Assembly: GCA_964370475.1 (NCBI GenBank)
Contig: CAYJJI010000001.1
Location: 62,001-126,000 of the forward strand
From: CAYJCL01 sp964370475
Lineage (GTDB): Bacteria; Bacillota_I; Bacilli_A; RF39; UBA660
Direction: 5' to 3'
DNA length: 64,000 bases
Below, piece after piece: positions 8,330-17,708 of the stretch. Under the pieces are notes generated by a model that had not been told where the DNA came from, ran no database searches, and saw only the letters and a list, made by a program, of their open reading frames with translations. Within the stretch, counting starts at the first letter, position 1. Each line of letters opens with the position of its first letter. A program made the position numbers and the translations under genes.

Positions 8330-9085
8330 TCAATAAATAAACAAGTTATTTAAAACTTCCATTATTTGATTTCCAAACATAAATGTAATATAAACAGCAG
8401 TAATTAAAAACGGTCCAAAAGGTACTTCAGACTCTAACTTAGTATGAATGAAATAAATAGCAAACGGTAAAGTCAATAAAGAACCAATTATAAGTGCCAC
8501 AAAAGATAACTGAAATCCTAGTACAACCCCAAATAAGAAAGCTAACTTAACATCTCCAAAACCTAAACTCTCTCTTTTAAATACTCTATCGCCAACAAAC
8601 TTAATTAAATACATAACAAGAAATAATACCACTCCAACTAAAATACTAAATAAAAATTCTTCAACACCACTAAGGACTAACTTAGTAATTAAAATAGTAA
8701 CAATCCCTAAAACTAAAGGAATATCCAATATATACAAATATTTGAAATCACTTACATAAGTAATTACTAGTATAGAACTGATAACTAAATATATAATCAA
8801 CCCTTCTAAGGAATTACTCATATAATAAGATAAACCAAATAAAAATCCAGTTAATAATTCAATTAAAACATAACTAATAGACAATTTATACCCACACTTA
8901 CTACATTTTCCTCTTAAAAAAACATAAGAAAAAACTGGTATTAGTTCATACCATGAAAGAGGCTTATCACACCCCTCACAATGACTACCAGGTTTAACAA
9001 TTGATTCTCCTCTAGATAATCTATCACCAACTACGTGAAAGAAAGATCCAAAAAACAACCCAAAAATTCCAAATAAATAAACCAT
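8330..9085 (-). CDS. pilD: Type IV prepilin peptidase / N-methyltransferase
   Basis: A 251-residue membrane aspartyl protease that removes prepilin leader peptides and methylates the new N-terminus. The N-terminal A24N region carries the Zn-type pairs HCEGC and GKCSKC between about residues 34 and 64. The catalytic aspartates are in VSDFKYLYILD and in LGFGDVKLAF (the GxGD motif). About seven membrane segments follow. It ends 36 bases before ireB and begins 9 bases after pilC. Substrates likely include the prepilin at 318-1853. Confidence 0.92.
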   Translation of the reverse strand: MVYLFGIFGLFFGSFFHVVGDRLSRGESIVKPGSHCEGCDKPLSWYELIPVFSYVFLRGKCSKCGYKLSISYVLIELLTGFLFGLSYYMSNSLEGLIIYLVISSILVITYVSDFKYLYILDIPLVLGIVTILITKLVLSGVEEFLFSILVGVVLFLVMYLIKFVGDRVFKRESLGFGDVKLAFLFGVVLGFQLSFVALIIGSLLTLPFAIYFIHTKLESEVPFGPFLITAVYITFMFGNQIMEVLNNLFIY

Positions 9086-9094
9086 ATTATCCCC

Positions 9095-10624
9095 CTACAT
9101 ATTAATTGTACCATACATTCCATACATTGGCATTACAACCGCCATCAAAATAGCTCCAACAACTACTGCCAAACCAGCAATCATAACCGGTTCTATAATA
9201 GCTTTAAAACTAGTAACTATCGACTTATGTTGTATTTGAAAATGCTCACTAACTTTTTCCATCATTGAAGCAAGTTCTCCAGTCGATTCCCCAGTAACAA
9301 TCATGAAATAAGCTGCACTAGGAATAGCCCAGTGATCTTTAAAAGTTTCAGATATCTTACCACCAGTAGATATATTATTAATAGTTTCAAACATAATTTC
9401 TTTATAAACTTCATTAGAAGTTATCCTACTTAAAATATCCATACTATCAGTAATATAAACACTATTCTTTAACAATGACGAAAACGTCTTAGTAAAAATA
9501 GTTATCTCATTAAATATTATTAAATCCTTAATTACAGGAATCTTCATTACCATTATTTGCATTGCTTTTCTAAAAGCTTTAACTTTCTTATAAGAAAACA
9601 CAAATACTAAAACAACTAAAATAGTAACAGCTATATATATTAAGTAATTAGCTTGCAAATTTTCCGATAAATTTAATACTAACAATGTAATCCCAGTAAC
9701 AGGAGCACCCATTGATTCATAAATACCTTCAAACTCTGGCATTATAAATAACATTATAAATATAACAATACCTACAGCAAATACACTTATTATCGCCGGA
9801 TAAGTCATAGCACTAATCATATCTTTTTTAGTTTTATCAATCTCAGAATAATAATTAGCCATATCATCTAAAGTAGATTGTAAATCTCCAGTAGCTTCAG
9901 CTGCTTTTAACATATTAATTAATAAACTAGGAAACATTCCACCTTGCTTAGTTAAAGCATTAGAAAAACTCTCTCCCATAGTAAGTTCATAAACGATAGC
10001 ATTAAAAATACTTTTTCTCGCAGTATCTTTACCAGTTTGTTGAGCTAAAATTCTCATAGAGTCAGTTAATGGTATACCACTTCTTACATAAGTAGATAAT
10101 TGTGTTAACCAAAAAATTAAATCTTTACTTTTCATCTTACGAGGAAATAAACCACTTTCGCCATAAACAAAATTAATCCAATCACTAGTTTCAATACTAA
10201 AAACTTCATAACCTTCATTAACTAAAAAAGTATTAACATCTAACTTAGACATCCCAGTAAAATTATCAGTAACAAGTTTACCTTTATAATCAAGTGCAGT
10301 ATATCTAAATATTGTTGGTTTAGTTAATCTCTTAGCATCTTCACCAGTTAACTCAGCATTAAGCTTAGCTTTCTTCTCTTCTAACTTAGCAAGTACTCTA
10401 GGACTAATTTTAGTCTTACGATCTACCACAGCTTCTTTTTTTTCAGTTTTTATTATGTTCTTAGTACCTTTATAAGTTTTATCAACTGCACTAGAAGAAA
10501 CATAATATAATTTAGCTAAAGGAGAAAATAAAACTTTTAATCCTAGAAAAGCATATCTAAATATATCAAAAAAACTTAATATAAAATTAATTGGCATAAA
10601 CAATACATTACTCTTCTTAGCCAT
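9095..10624 (-). CDS. pilC: Type IV pilus / type II secretion inner-membrane platform protein PilC
   Basis: A 509-residue platform protein that couples pilus assembly ATPases to pilin extraction. Two T2SSF domains are visible, about 165-290 (FWLTQLSTYVRSGIPL) and 370-490 (FTKTFSSLLKNSVYI), each followed by membrane segments; FRYTALDYKGK starts the usual N-terminal region near residue 105. The preceding hydrophobic and basic extension of about 100 residues is unusual. The assembly ATPase PilB is absent nearby. First gene of the operon running to greA, behind the promoter at 10649-10677. Confidence 0.9.
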   Translation of the reverse strand: MAKKSNVLFMPINFILSFFDIFRYAFLGLKVLFSPLAKLYYVSSSAVDKTYKGTKNIIKTEKKEAVVDRKTKISPRVLAKLEEKKAKLNAELTGEDAKRLTKPTIFRYTALDYKGKLVTDNFTGMSKLDVNTFLVNEGYEVFSIETSDWINFVYGESGLFPRKMKSKDLIFWLTQLSTYVRSGIPLTDSMRILAQQTGKDTARKSIFNAIVYELTMGESFSNALTKQGGMFPSLLINMLKAAEATGDLQSTLDDMANYYSEIDKTKKDMISAMTYPAIISVFAVGIVIFIMLFIMPEFEGIYESMGAPVTGITLLVLNLSENLQANYLIYIAVTILVVLVFVFSYKKVKAFRKAMQIMVMKIPVIKDLIIFNEITIFTKTFSSLLKNSVYITDSMDILSRITSNEVYKEIMFETINNISTGGKISETFKDHWAIPSAAYFMIVTGESTGELASMMEKVSEHFQIQHKSIVTSFKAIIEPVMIAGLAVVVGAILMAVVMPMYGMYGTINM

Positions 10625-10648
10625 AACAACACCTCACTATTTTAATTA

Positions 10649-10677
10649 ATTATAACACAATAAAAAAACAATGTACA
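10649..10677 (-). promoter_or_regulatory. Promoter of the pilC-pilD-ireB-greA operon
   Basis: Minus-strand TGTACA (10672-10677), 17-bp spacer ending in TGT, and perfect TATAAT (10649-10654), 25 bases upstream of pilC. The extended -10 compensates for a weak -35. Confidence 0.55.
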
Positions 10678-10683
10678 TATCAG

Positions 10684-10713
10684 AAAAAATAAAAAGAAGA
10701 TAAAATCTTCTTT
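10684..10713 (-). terminator. Intrinsic terminator of the 10712-12403 surface gene
   Basis: Perfect 9-bp stem AAAGAAGAT / ATCTTCTTT with AAA loop, followed on the minus strand by a T-rich tract. The stop codon (10712-10714) is in the stem. Confidence 0.7.
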
Positions 10714-12403
10714 ATAAAATAATACTCATAACAGATCTAGTAGAAGTATATAAAGCAGCAGCTCCATCACCTACATAAAATGCCCAAATACCAGCATAAA
10801 TATCATTACCAGCTCTTCCTCCTCTTACAAACCAAGGAGCCATTTTATATATAAAATAAGCATAATCAGTATTCCAATTTGACATATTTACTGAAGTTGC
10901 ATCAAGTTCTTTTATCCCATCTCCACTAATTGCCCTATGATAGTCAAGTTCATAAGTACCATAAGTATATGAATCATAATACTTAGAAGCAGGAGCTACA
11001 GAAAAACCAGAACTCCAAGTATTGAAGTTTCCAAACTCATTTACCATATTAGCCATTACATATTCCCATTTACCACCGGCCATATCATAAACACCAGTAA
11101 CATTAGCTGTAGTACTAGCTTTAACTCCATTTGCTGTTGACCATCTATTTTCTAACGGACATATTTCTATACCACTTAAAGCAACACCAGTAGAAGTATC
11201 AACACCACCACAACCAGTAACAGATGCATACGACGTAGAATTGAAATAACTATTATTTTCTACCTTTCCACCACAAGTTCCATCAGCACTACAAATACCA
11301 TATTTTGATTGTGATAAATATGCTACTGCTCCCCATTCCATATTTTTTATAATGTGAACATCTGATTCTTCATCCAAACCATAAGTATCCATAGTATTAT
11401 TAACATTATCATATAATACAGAAATAGATGCATTACTAAAAGAATTAATATTAGGTACTATTTTATTACCAACACCTTGTTCAAACTTACCTATCCAAAA
11501 ACCAGGTAACTCCTCTTCTCCAAACGTAAAAGCAGGATGAGCAGAAGCAGAAATATCAACAAAAGTTAAATCAACAGCAGTATCAGCATCAAATACAGAC
11601 TCCTCAACGTAAGAATATCTAGGAATCCATACATACATTTGTTCTATTTTATCAAGAGGTATTTCCACTCCAATATATAAATTAGTATATGTCGGATCAA
11701 CTATAACAGCATTCGCCCATTCACTATTTTCATAAGAATACCATTTTTTTTCTACATCAGCAACAATAACACTACCATCATCATTAATAATTACAGGTAA
11801 CATCTTAGAATCTAATATCGGATCAGCACCAGCTAAAATTTCATCATCATAAGGTAAAAATGTCGAATTAGCAACTACTGAAATTTTAGCATCAACAACC
11901 TTGTTAGCAGAATTACTCATAGTTGCAGAAGAATCAATCCACATTCTAAATTCATGCGTAACTGACTCATTAGGTTCCAAAATATAATCATCAAAGCTAT
12001 AAGCTTTAGCAGAAGAATTTATGGCATCCACTTCCTCATTACTACTAACTATAACCGGATCATCATAATCCAGTGCTCCTTTAATTAAACTATGACTTAA
12101 AGTAGTTGTATTTAAAACTTCTAAATTAACTAAATAAGATGTGTTATTAGAACAAGTATTAGTAACAGTAAACACATAAGGAGTAGATCTCATTCCATCA
12201 ATATCACTAATAGGATAAGCATTACTCAAATTTATCAGAGATTCAGAATCTTCTGAATAATTAATCGACAAACAACCGCTATTAACAATACCATCACCAG
12301 ATTGTTGATTATCACTTACCCACAAAGCAAATGAAAAACTTATAGTCAAGACGCATACTAACAGTACACCAATTACAAACAAAAATATCATTTTAACATT
12401 CAT
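10712..12403 (-). CDS. Anchored surface protein: TasA/SipW-like N-domain plus FGE/C-type-lectin-like C-domain
   Basis: The 563-residue protein starts with a membrane anchor (about 5-27, ending in SFALWVSDN) and a beta domain (30-185) closely shared with the 17709-19100 protein (GCLSINYSEDSES, VTNTC, SLIKGALD, RMWIDSSATM). The C-terminal part (about 290-563) has WGAVAYLSQSKYG, GVYDMAGGKWEY and WFVRGGRAGN, typical of formylglycine-generating-enzyme / C-type-lectin folds used as binding modules. A ligand-binding or adhesive surface role is inferred. Cysteine pairs in the C-domain suggest export. Monocistronic, with its own promoter and terminator. Confidence 0.65.
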   Translation of the reverse strand: MNVKMIFLFVIGVLLVCVLTISFSFALWVSDNQQSGDGIVNSGCLSINYSEDSESLINLSNAYPISDIDGMRSTPYVFTVTNTCSNNTSYLVNLEVLNTTTLSHSLIKGALDYDDPVIVSSNEEVDAINSSAKAYSFDDYILEPNESVTHEFRMWIDSSATMSNSANKVVDAKISVVANSTFLPYDDEILAGADPILDSKMLPVIINDDGSVIVADVEKKWYSYENSEWANAVIVDPTYTNLYIGVEIPLDKIEQMYVWIPRYSYVEESVFDADTAVDLTFVDISASAHPAFTFGEEELPGFWIGKFEQGVGNKIVPNINSFSNASISVLYDNVNNTMDTYGLDEESDVHIIKNMEWGAVAYLSQSKYGICSADGTCGGKVENNSYFNSTSYASVTGCGGVDTSTGVALSGIEICPLENRWSTANGVKASTTANVTGVYDMAGGKWEYVMANMVNEFGNFNTWSSGFSVAPASKYYDSYTYGTYELDYHRAISGDGIKELDATSVNMSNWNTDYAYFIYKMAPWFVRGGRAGNDIYAGIWAFYVGDGAAALYTSTRSVMSIIL

Positions 12404-12425
12404 TTTATCAATCCTATCTTATAAA

Positions 12426-12454
12426 AGAATACCATTTATTTTTATTTTTTTCAA
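12426..12454 (-). promoter_or_regulatory. Candidate promoter of the 10712-12403 surface gene
   Basis: Minus-strand TTGAAA (12449-12454), 17-bp spacer, TATTCT (12426-12431). Lies in the intergenic space shared with the divergent yqfQ-like gene, whose own -10 (TATAAT, 12463-12468, plus strand) is nearby but lacks a clear -35. Confidence 0.45.
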
Positions 12455-12483
12455 CAAAAACATATAATATAATGAGGTGATTT

Positions 12484-12714
12484 ATGTTTCCATATCAAAT
12501 TGCAAAAAGTGGTTTAACTTTATCAAAAGTTATTACTGGTATCTCCAAAAGCTTATCAATAGCTAATCAAGTAATACCTATTTACCAACAAAGCAAACCA
12601 GTAATTGACAAAGCAAAAGAAATGTTAAGTGGAATATCTAAAAAAGAACCACAAAAAAAAGAAATAATCAAAAATGATATTCCTTCTTCCAATAACAATC
12701 CAACATTTTTCTAA
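12484..12714 (+). CDS. Small YqfQ/VrrA-like protein
   Basis: A 76-residue protein on the plus strand, started by ATG behind GAGGTGA. It has an amphipathic helical first half (KSGLTLSKVITGISKSL, then QVIPIYQQSKPVIDKA) and a Lys-rich polar tail ending NNNPTFF. The helical part and the location beside trmK-sigA-dnaG resemble YqfQ (VrrA-like) of Bacillus, a small protein of unknown role. Its stop codon overlaps that of the convergent trmK. The assignment is mostly positional. Confidence 0.55.
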   Translation: MFPYQIAKSGLTLSKVITGISKSLSIANQVIPIYQQSKPVIDKAKEMLSGISKKEPQKKEIIKNDIPSSNNNPTFF

Positions 12715-13340
12715 AATAAACTAGTAAAATAGTTTATTTTATTTTGAATTTCTACTATCTTAGAATCTCCATCAGGTAATTGAGTTAATATAAATTTATA
12801 TTTACTAATTAAAAATTTATAATATTCGCTATAGTCATTATGAAAAACACCATATTCTAATTCATCATTAGTATTAACTTTAGAAGACTTAGTAAATAAC
12901 ATAACCTCATAATACTTGTCGTTTTCACAAACAACTTTAACCTCTTCTAAATAATATCCTAACTTAGATATTCCTTTACGTAAAACAGATAATTCATTAT
13001 TAGATTGTATAATCAATTTTTGAATATCTTTTAAATCTACATTTAAAATATTCAAAATAGTACTAGTACCCATACCAGCTATAATAACTGTATTAAACAA
13101 ATCCAATTCAATATTATTTAATCCGTCAGTTACTAATGTATCAATATCTAACCCTTTTGATGCAATATTATTAATTGCATAAGATAAAGCATTACTAGAT
13201 ATATCAGTAGCTAATACTTTGATTGATGGATACATCTCTTTAAGATAAATACTTAAATAACCATGATCACTACCAACATCAATAACTTTATCTAATTCAT
13301 TAACAAAACTAGCAATAGTTTTTAATCTTCTATGTCTCAT
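12711..13340 (-). CDS. trmK: tRNA (adenine22-N1)-methyltransferase TrmK
   Basis: A 209-residue SAM-dependent methyltransferase. Motif I is VIDVGSDHGYLSIYL, the acidic loop is VLATDISSNALSYA and the family-specific segment is TVIIAGMGTSTIL; a helical C-terminal region follows. TrmK (YqfN) makes m1A at position 22 of bacterial tRNAs. Its start codon overlaps the sigA stop (ATGA), as expected for the dnaG-sigA-trmK order of Bacilli. Confidence 0.9.
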   Translation of the reverse strand: MRHRRLKTIASFVNELDKVIDVGSDHGYLSIYLKEMYPSIKVLATDISSNALSYAINNIASKGLDIDTLVTDGLNNIELDLFNTVIIAGMGTSTILNILNVDLKDIQKLIIQSNNELSVLRKGISKLGYYLEEVKVVCENDKYYEVMLFTKSSKVNTNDELEYGVFHNDYSEYYKFLISKYKFILTQLPDGDSKIVEIQNKINYFTSLF

Positions 13341-14422
13341 CCTTCAGATAAAAAGTCCTTTAATTTTTTAGCACGAGATGGATGTCTTAACTTTCTTAAA
13401 GCCTTAGCTTCTATTTGTCTAATTCTTTCTCTTGTAACATTAAATCTCTTACCAACTTCTTCTAAAGTATGACTCTTACCATCTATAAGACCAAATCTTA
13501 ATTCTAAAACTTCTTGTTCTCTTTCTTGTAACGTCATTAATACAGATTTAATTTCTTCCTTTAATATCTCATTAGTAGCATACTCTTCTGGAGACATACT
13601 TCTCTCATCTTTAATAAAATCTCCTAAATGAGAATCATCTTCTTCACCTATTGGAGTTTCTAAAGAAACTGGATCTTGACTAATTTTAATTACCTCACGT
13701 ACTTTTTCAGGAGCAATACCCATACGTTCAGCTATTTCTTCCTCTGATGGTTCCCTATTAAGTTCTAGAGTCATTTGTCTTTGAATTCTAGCCATTTTAT
13801 TAATAGTTTCTACCATATGAACTGGCACACGAATAGTTCTAGCTTGATCAGCTAACGCTCTAGTAATAGCTTGTCTTATCCACCAAGTAGCATAAGTAGA
13901 AAACTTATACCCTTTATCATAATCAAACTTTTCAACAGCTTTCATTAACCCTATATTACCTTCTTGAATTAAATCAAGAAATAATAATCCACGCCCAACA
14001 TAACGTTTAGCAATAGATACAACAAGACGTAAGTTAGATTCAGCTAAAATATTTTTAGCCATTTCATCACCTTCAGCAACTCTTATTGATAATTCACTTT
14101 CTTCATCAGGAGACAACAAACTAACTTGCCCAATTTCCTTTAAATACATTCTAACAGGATCATCAATATTAACATCTTTAGTTAAAGTTACTTCATCTAA
14201 AATAACAGGAGCAGCACCAGCAGCATCCTCTTCATCTTTATTAGATGCAACTACTTCGATACCTTTATCAATAAAGAAATTATACAATCCATCTAAAGAA
14301 TCACTATCTACATCCAAACCTTTTAAAGCATCTGCCAATTGTTCAAAGGTAATGAAACCTTGCTCTAAGCCTAACTTTTCTAATTCATTCTTTCTATCTT
14401 CTAAACTTTTAATTAATTTCAT
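13337..14422 (-). CDS. sigA: Primary RNA polymerase sigma factor SigA (RpoD)
   Basis: A 361-residue housekeeping sigma factor. Region 1.1-like helices occupy the first 60 residues, region 1.2 is DPVRMYLKEIG, region 2 contains NLRLVVSIAKRYVGRG, DLIQEGNIGLMKAVEKFDY and STYATWWIRQAI, and region 4 is FNVTRERIRQIEAKALRKLR. It recognises TTGACA / TATAAT promoters, which match those seen across this window. It lies one base after dnaG and overlaps trmK, forming the classic macromolecular-synthesis operon without rpsU. Confidence 0.97.
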   Translation of the reverse strand: MKLIKSLEDRKNELEKLGLEQGFITFEQLADALKGLDVDSDSLDGLYNFFIDKGIEVVASNKDEEDAAGAAPVILDEVTLTKDVNIDDPVRMYLKEIGQVSLLSPDEESELSIRVAEGDEMAKNILAESNLRLVVSIAKRYVGRGLLFLDLIQEGNIGLMKAVEKFDYDKGYKFSTYATWWIRQAITRALADQARTIRVPVHMVETINKMARIQRQMTLELNREPSEEEIAERMGIAPEKVREVIKISQDPVSLETPIGEEDDSHLGDFIKDERSMSPEEYATNEILKEEIKSVLMTLQEREQEVLELRFGLIDGKSHTLEEVGKRFNVTRERIRQIEAKALRKLRHPSRAKKLKDFLSEG

Positions 14423-14423
14423 C

Positions 14424-16139
14424 TTAATTCACACTTCCTTTTTTTAATTCAGCAATTCTTTTTGCCATTTCCATCTTTTTATTAACATCTAACTCAGATG
14501 TCATTTTTTCTCTTAAGTTCCTAATCTGTTCCTTGAAACTTCTTTTTAAATAAGTATCTAAATATTGATTCATATTATAAAAAGATAAATCACTTTCAAT
14601 TAACATACCCATTATTTCACTAATTATATCTCCCTTACCTTGATTACTCATATAAGTCATAAAATCTGCCATATTAATATCTCCATAAGTATCAACATAA
14701 TATAATATTTCATTAACAATACTTCTAAGTTCAGGATTATCTAAAAATCCCAACTTCGTTTTAAACAATTCTATATATTTAACATCATTCATTAAATAAT
14801 AAATTATTCTCCTACCAATATCATCCAAATTACTAGTTTTAATTACTTTTTTAACTACTTTCTTAGGTACAACTTTAGGTTCAACTACAACTCTACTTTT
14901 CAAGAGTTCCAAATTAATATCATAATCTTTAGCTAAATTATTAATCGTTAGTTCTCTCAAAATAGGATCTTTAATATCTTTAGTAAGATCTATCACTTCA
15001 TTAATATACTTAGCCAATTCTTTAGGATTATTCATATCATAGCTATCTTTTAAATAATTCAATCTAAAATTATAAAAATTCACTGGCTCTTTAACTAAAG
15101 TTTTAAAACTTTCACTACCATTTTTAATAATATACTCATCAGCATCTTTAGTTCCACTCATTTTAATAACAGATACTTCTATCCCATTAGATTCAAGCAA
15201 CTTACCATTATTTATTGTCGCTTGCAATCCAGCATTATCATTATCCATACAAAGGAGTACTTTAACCCTTAACTTTTTAATTAATTCAACATGTTCACTG
15301 GTCATCGCAGTACCCATTAATGCAACAACATTTAGTAAACCTATAGAATCAATTCTAATAGCATCCATAAAACCTTCAACTATTATTAATTCATGAACTC
15401 TTTTAGAAGGAATAACAGCATGATGATAATTATATAATAAACTACTTTTATGAAATAATTTATTTTCTTTACTATTTACATATTTAGCATTATCACTATC
15501 ATCATATATTCTTCCACTAAATCCAACTACATTACCTTCACTATCCCATAAAGGAAACATAATTCGATTTTGAAAAATATTGTATTCATAATTATTAATT
15601 AAACCTAGTTCTACTAAATCTTCATTTTTAAAACCTTTTTTTCCTAACAATTCTTTTAAAGAACCACCAGAAGTTAATCCAATTTCAAACTTATTAATTA
15701 TTTCATCACTAATTCCTCGATTTAATAAATACTTCTTCGCCAAAACTCCTTCAATAGATTTTAAATTATTATGATATAACTTATTAGTTATATCCATAAT
15801 ATCATACAAAACCTTGTTAACTTTTTCTCTAACCACAGTAGGAGCTATTGTAATATTGATTCCAGCATTTTGAGCAACCATCGAAACCGCTTCAGGCCAC
15901 GAAACATTTTCAAAATTCTGAACGAAAGTAAAAACATTCCCTGAAGCTCCACAAGAAAAACATTTGTAAATTTGCTTATCAACCGATACACTCATACTAG
16001 GAGCATGATCTTCATGAAACGGACAAACGCCAAAATAATTTTTTCCCTTAGGAGTTAACGGAACATATTTACTAACAACATCAACAATACTAACTTTAGA
16101 TCTAATTAAATTTAATTGTTCATCACTAATCAATGCCAT
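14424..16139 (-). CDS. dnaG: DNA primase DnaG
   Basis: Makes RNA primers for replication. The 571-residue protein has a CHC2 zinc finger (CPFHEDHAPS then CFSCGASGNVF), the central core with GFSGRIYDDSD, the TOPRIM domain (LIIVEGFMDAI, VALMGTAM, LLCMDNDNAG) and a helical C-terminal helicase-binding region. The frame is open farther upstream, but ATG 16139 follows AGAGGG and matches the family start (LISDEQLNLI). A TATAAT at about 16162-16167 may serve the operon, though no good -35 was found. Confidence 0.96.
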   Translation of the reverse strand: MALISDEQLNLIRSKVSIVDVVSKYVPLTPKGKNYFGVCPFHEDHAPSMSVSVDKQIYKCFSCGASGNVFTFVQNFENVSWPEAVSMVAQNAGINITIAPTVVREKVNKVLYDIMDITNKLYHNNLKSIEGVLAKKYLLNRGISDEIINKFEIGLTSGGSLKELLGKKGFKNEDLVELGLINNYEYNIFQNRIMFPLWDSEGNVVGFSGRIYDDSDNAKYVNSKENKLFHKSSLLYNYHHAVIPSKRVHELIIVEGFMDAIRIDSIGLLNVVALMGTAMTSEHVELIKKLRVKVLLCMDNDNAGLQATINNGKLLESNGIEVSVIKMSGTKDADEYIIKNGSESFKTLVKEPVNFYNFRLNYLKDSYDMNNPKELAKYINEVIDLTKDIKDPILRELTINNLAKDYDINLELLKSRVVVEPKVVPKKVVKKVIKTSNLDDIGRRIIYYLMNDVKYIELFKTKLGFLDNPELRSIVNEILYYVDTYGDINMADFMTYMSNQGKGDIISEIMGMLIESDLSFYNMNQYLDTYLKRSFKEQIRNLREKMTSELDVNKKMEMAKRIAELKKGSVN

Positions 16140-16216
16140 AAAATACCCTCTAACTATATATATTATAGACAAAAGTCCAATTTCCTTTTTTTTCACGCAA
16201 AAAAATGCAAAAAAGT

Positions 16217-17521
16217 CTAAATTTTCTGCTTTTTTATCATTTTTCGCCCTAAAATAACTCCGAAAATCAAAAATAAATATAAAATTGTATAATCTTGACT
16301 CTTATAAGTATCAGGAATAACAACCAATTTCTCACTAATCAGCTTCTTTGATTTAACTAAGCCATCAGTTCTAACTTTAACTAAGTAATCATCAACTAAA
16401 GAAAAACCTTCATTACTAACATGTCTAATAATGTAATCACCATAACCAAGAATACAAACATCACTTTCACTAAGTTCCATTCTACTTAATTCATTAAATT
16501 CATCATCAAGAATAGAAAAAATACTAACCGTATCAACTACATCATCATTATATTTATTTAATGCAATTTCATTAGTAATAAATTTAATATCTAATTCAAT
16601 TTCAGTATCAAGTCCATCAACAATCTCAAATTCCACAACTTCATCATTTCTTAAAAAACCTATATCTCTTGATTTCTCTTTTATTATATAATCCCCTGGA
16701 CTTAATAATATTTCAAAAACTTCATTACTATTAAAGTCCATAATCTTATTATTATTCTTATATAAACTATAATCAATTCCATCACTACACTCTAAACAAA
16801 TAACTTCATCTTTAACATAATTAATATTTAACTTCCCTACTAATAATGAAAAATTATATACAATTTCTCTTTCATCTAATTTACCAGGAACATATATGTA
16901 ATTATCTCCATTACTAAACATATTAGCTTCTTCAACATAATTGTTATAATTACTCTTTAATATAATATCTTCTATATTAGTTTCTATTATTAGTTCATTA
17001 TCATCAATAATCCCATTACTTGCATTAAAATTATTCAATACATTATTAGTATCAATTAAAATATTCTTTTCATTATATTCTAAAACATCACTATCAAATA
17101 TAGGATTTAAAGAATCATTTAAAACTAGTTCTAACAATTCATTAATTTCATCTTCATACTTAATAACAATATCACCACTACTATCAATGAAATTAACATC
17201 ATAAAAATAATCCCATATCAAATACTGAGTAATAAAATACCACTTTTGAGCAGTATGATTTTCATAATTATATCCATAATACATTAACTTATTAATATAT
17301 TCTACATCATCATAATCTTTAACATAATTATTAAAATACATATAATCATAATTACTACTATATACAACTTGATCATCAATATATATAAACTTAACTTTTA
17401 AATCAATTCCCTCAACTCTTACATAAGACCCTCTTATCTCACTACCTATATCAACTTCTAAAGCACCACTTATAATTGAAAAACTAAAAAACATCATTAA
17501 AGTAAATAAACATTTAATCAT
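16217..17521 (-). CDS. Secreted, membrane-anchored protein with a thioester-domain-like segment lacking Cys
   Basis: The 434-residue protein has a signal peptide (about 1-20, MMFFSFSIISGA), a central segment MYYGYNYENHTAQKWYFITQYLIW resembling the TQ-containing core of Gram-positive thioester (TQXA) adhesin domains (given here split: MYYGYNYENHT, then AQKWYFITQYLIW), prealbumin-like beta repeats, and a C-terminal IPDTY motif followed by a hydrophobic helix and a KKQKI tail. That tail resembles a degenerate LPxTG sorting signal. The Cys normally forming the thioester is not seen. AAAGGAGG directs initiation at ATG 17521. Confidence 0.6.
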   Translation of the reverse strand: MIKCLFTLMMFFSFSIISGALEVDIGSEIRGSYVRVEGIDLKVKFIYIDDQVVYSSNYDYMYFNNYVKDYDDVEYINKLMYYGYNYENHTAQKWYFITQYLIWDYFYDVNFIDSSGDIVIKYEDEINELLELVLNDSLNPIFDSDVLEYNEKNILIDTNNVLNNFNASNGIIDDNELIIETNIEDIILKSNYNNYVEEANMFSNGDNYIYVPGKLDEREIVYNFSLLVGKLNINYVKDEVICLECSDGIDYSLYKNNNKIMDFNSNEVFEILLSPGDYIIKEKSRDIGFLRNDEVVEFEIVDGLDTEIELDIKFITNEIALNKYNDDVVDTVSIFSILDDEFNELSRMELSESDVCILGYGDYIIRHVSNEGFSLVDDYLVKVRTDGLVKSKKLISEKLVVIPDTYKSQDYTILYLFLIFGVILGRKMIKKQKI

Positions 17522-17572
17522 TAAACCTCCTTTCACCTATATATATTAATTATTAATTAAAAATTTCCTCCA

Positions 17573-17600
17573 ATAAAAAACTTGTTCTAAAGAACAAGTT
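17573..17600 (-). terminator. Intrinsic terminator of the LRR surface gene
   Basis: Perfect inverted repeat AACTTGTTCT / AGAACAAGTT (17579-17600) followed on the minus strand by six Ts. It lies about 108 bases after the stop at 17709; the space between shows no gene. Confidence 0.8.
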
Positions 17601-17708
17601 AATCATTATATCTTAGATATTTATAACTCCAAAAAAGCATATTTATCTATAAAACTATAAGCCATACTTTTTATAACAAACACTATTTATCATTAATAAA
17701 GCATATAA

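Noticed and set aside
16140..16216. Longer DnaG start at 16196
   Set aside because: The extra 19 residues do not match primases and ATG 16139 has its own AGAGGG site.
17579..17600. Long palindrome as a regulator binding site
   Set aside because: It is followed on the minus strand by a T tract and lies downstream of the LRR gene, so a terminator explains it.
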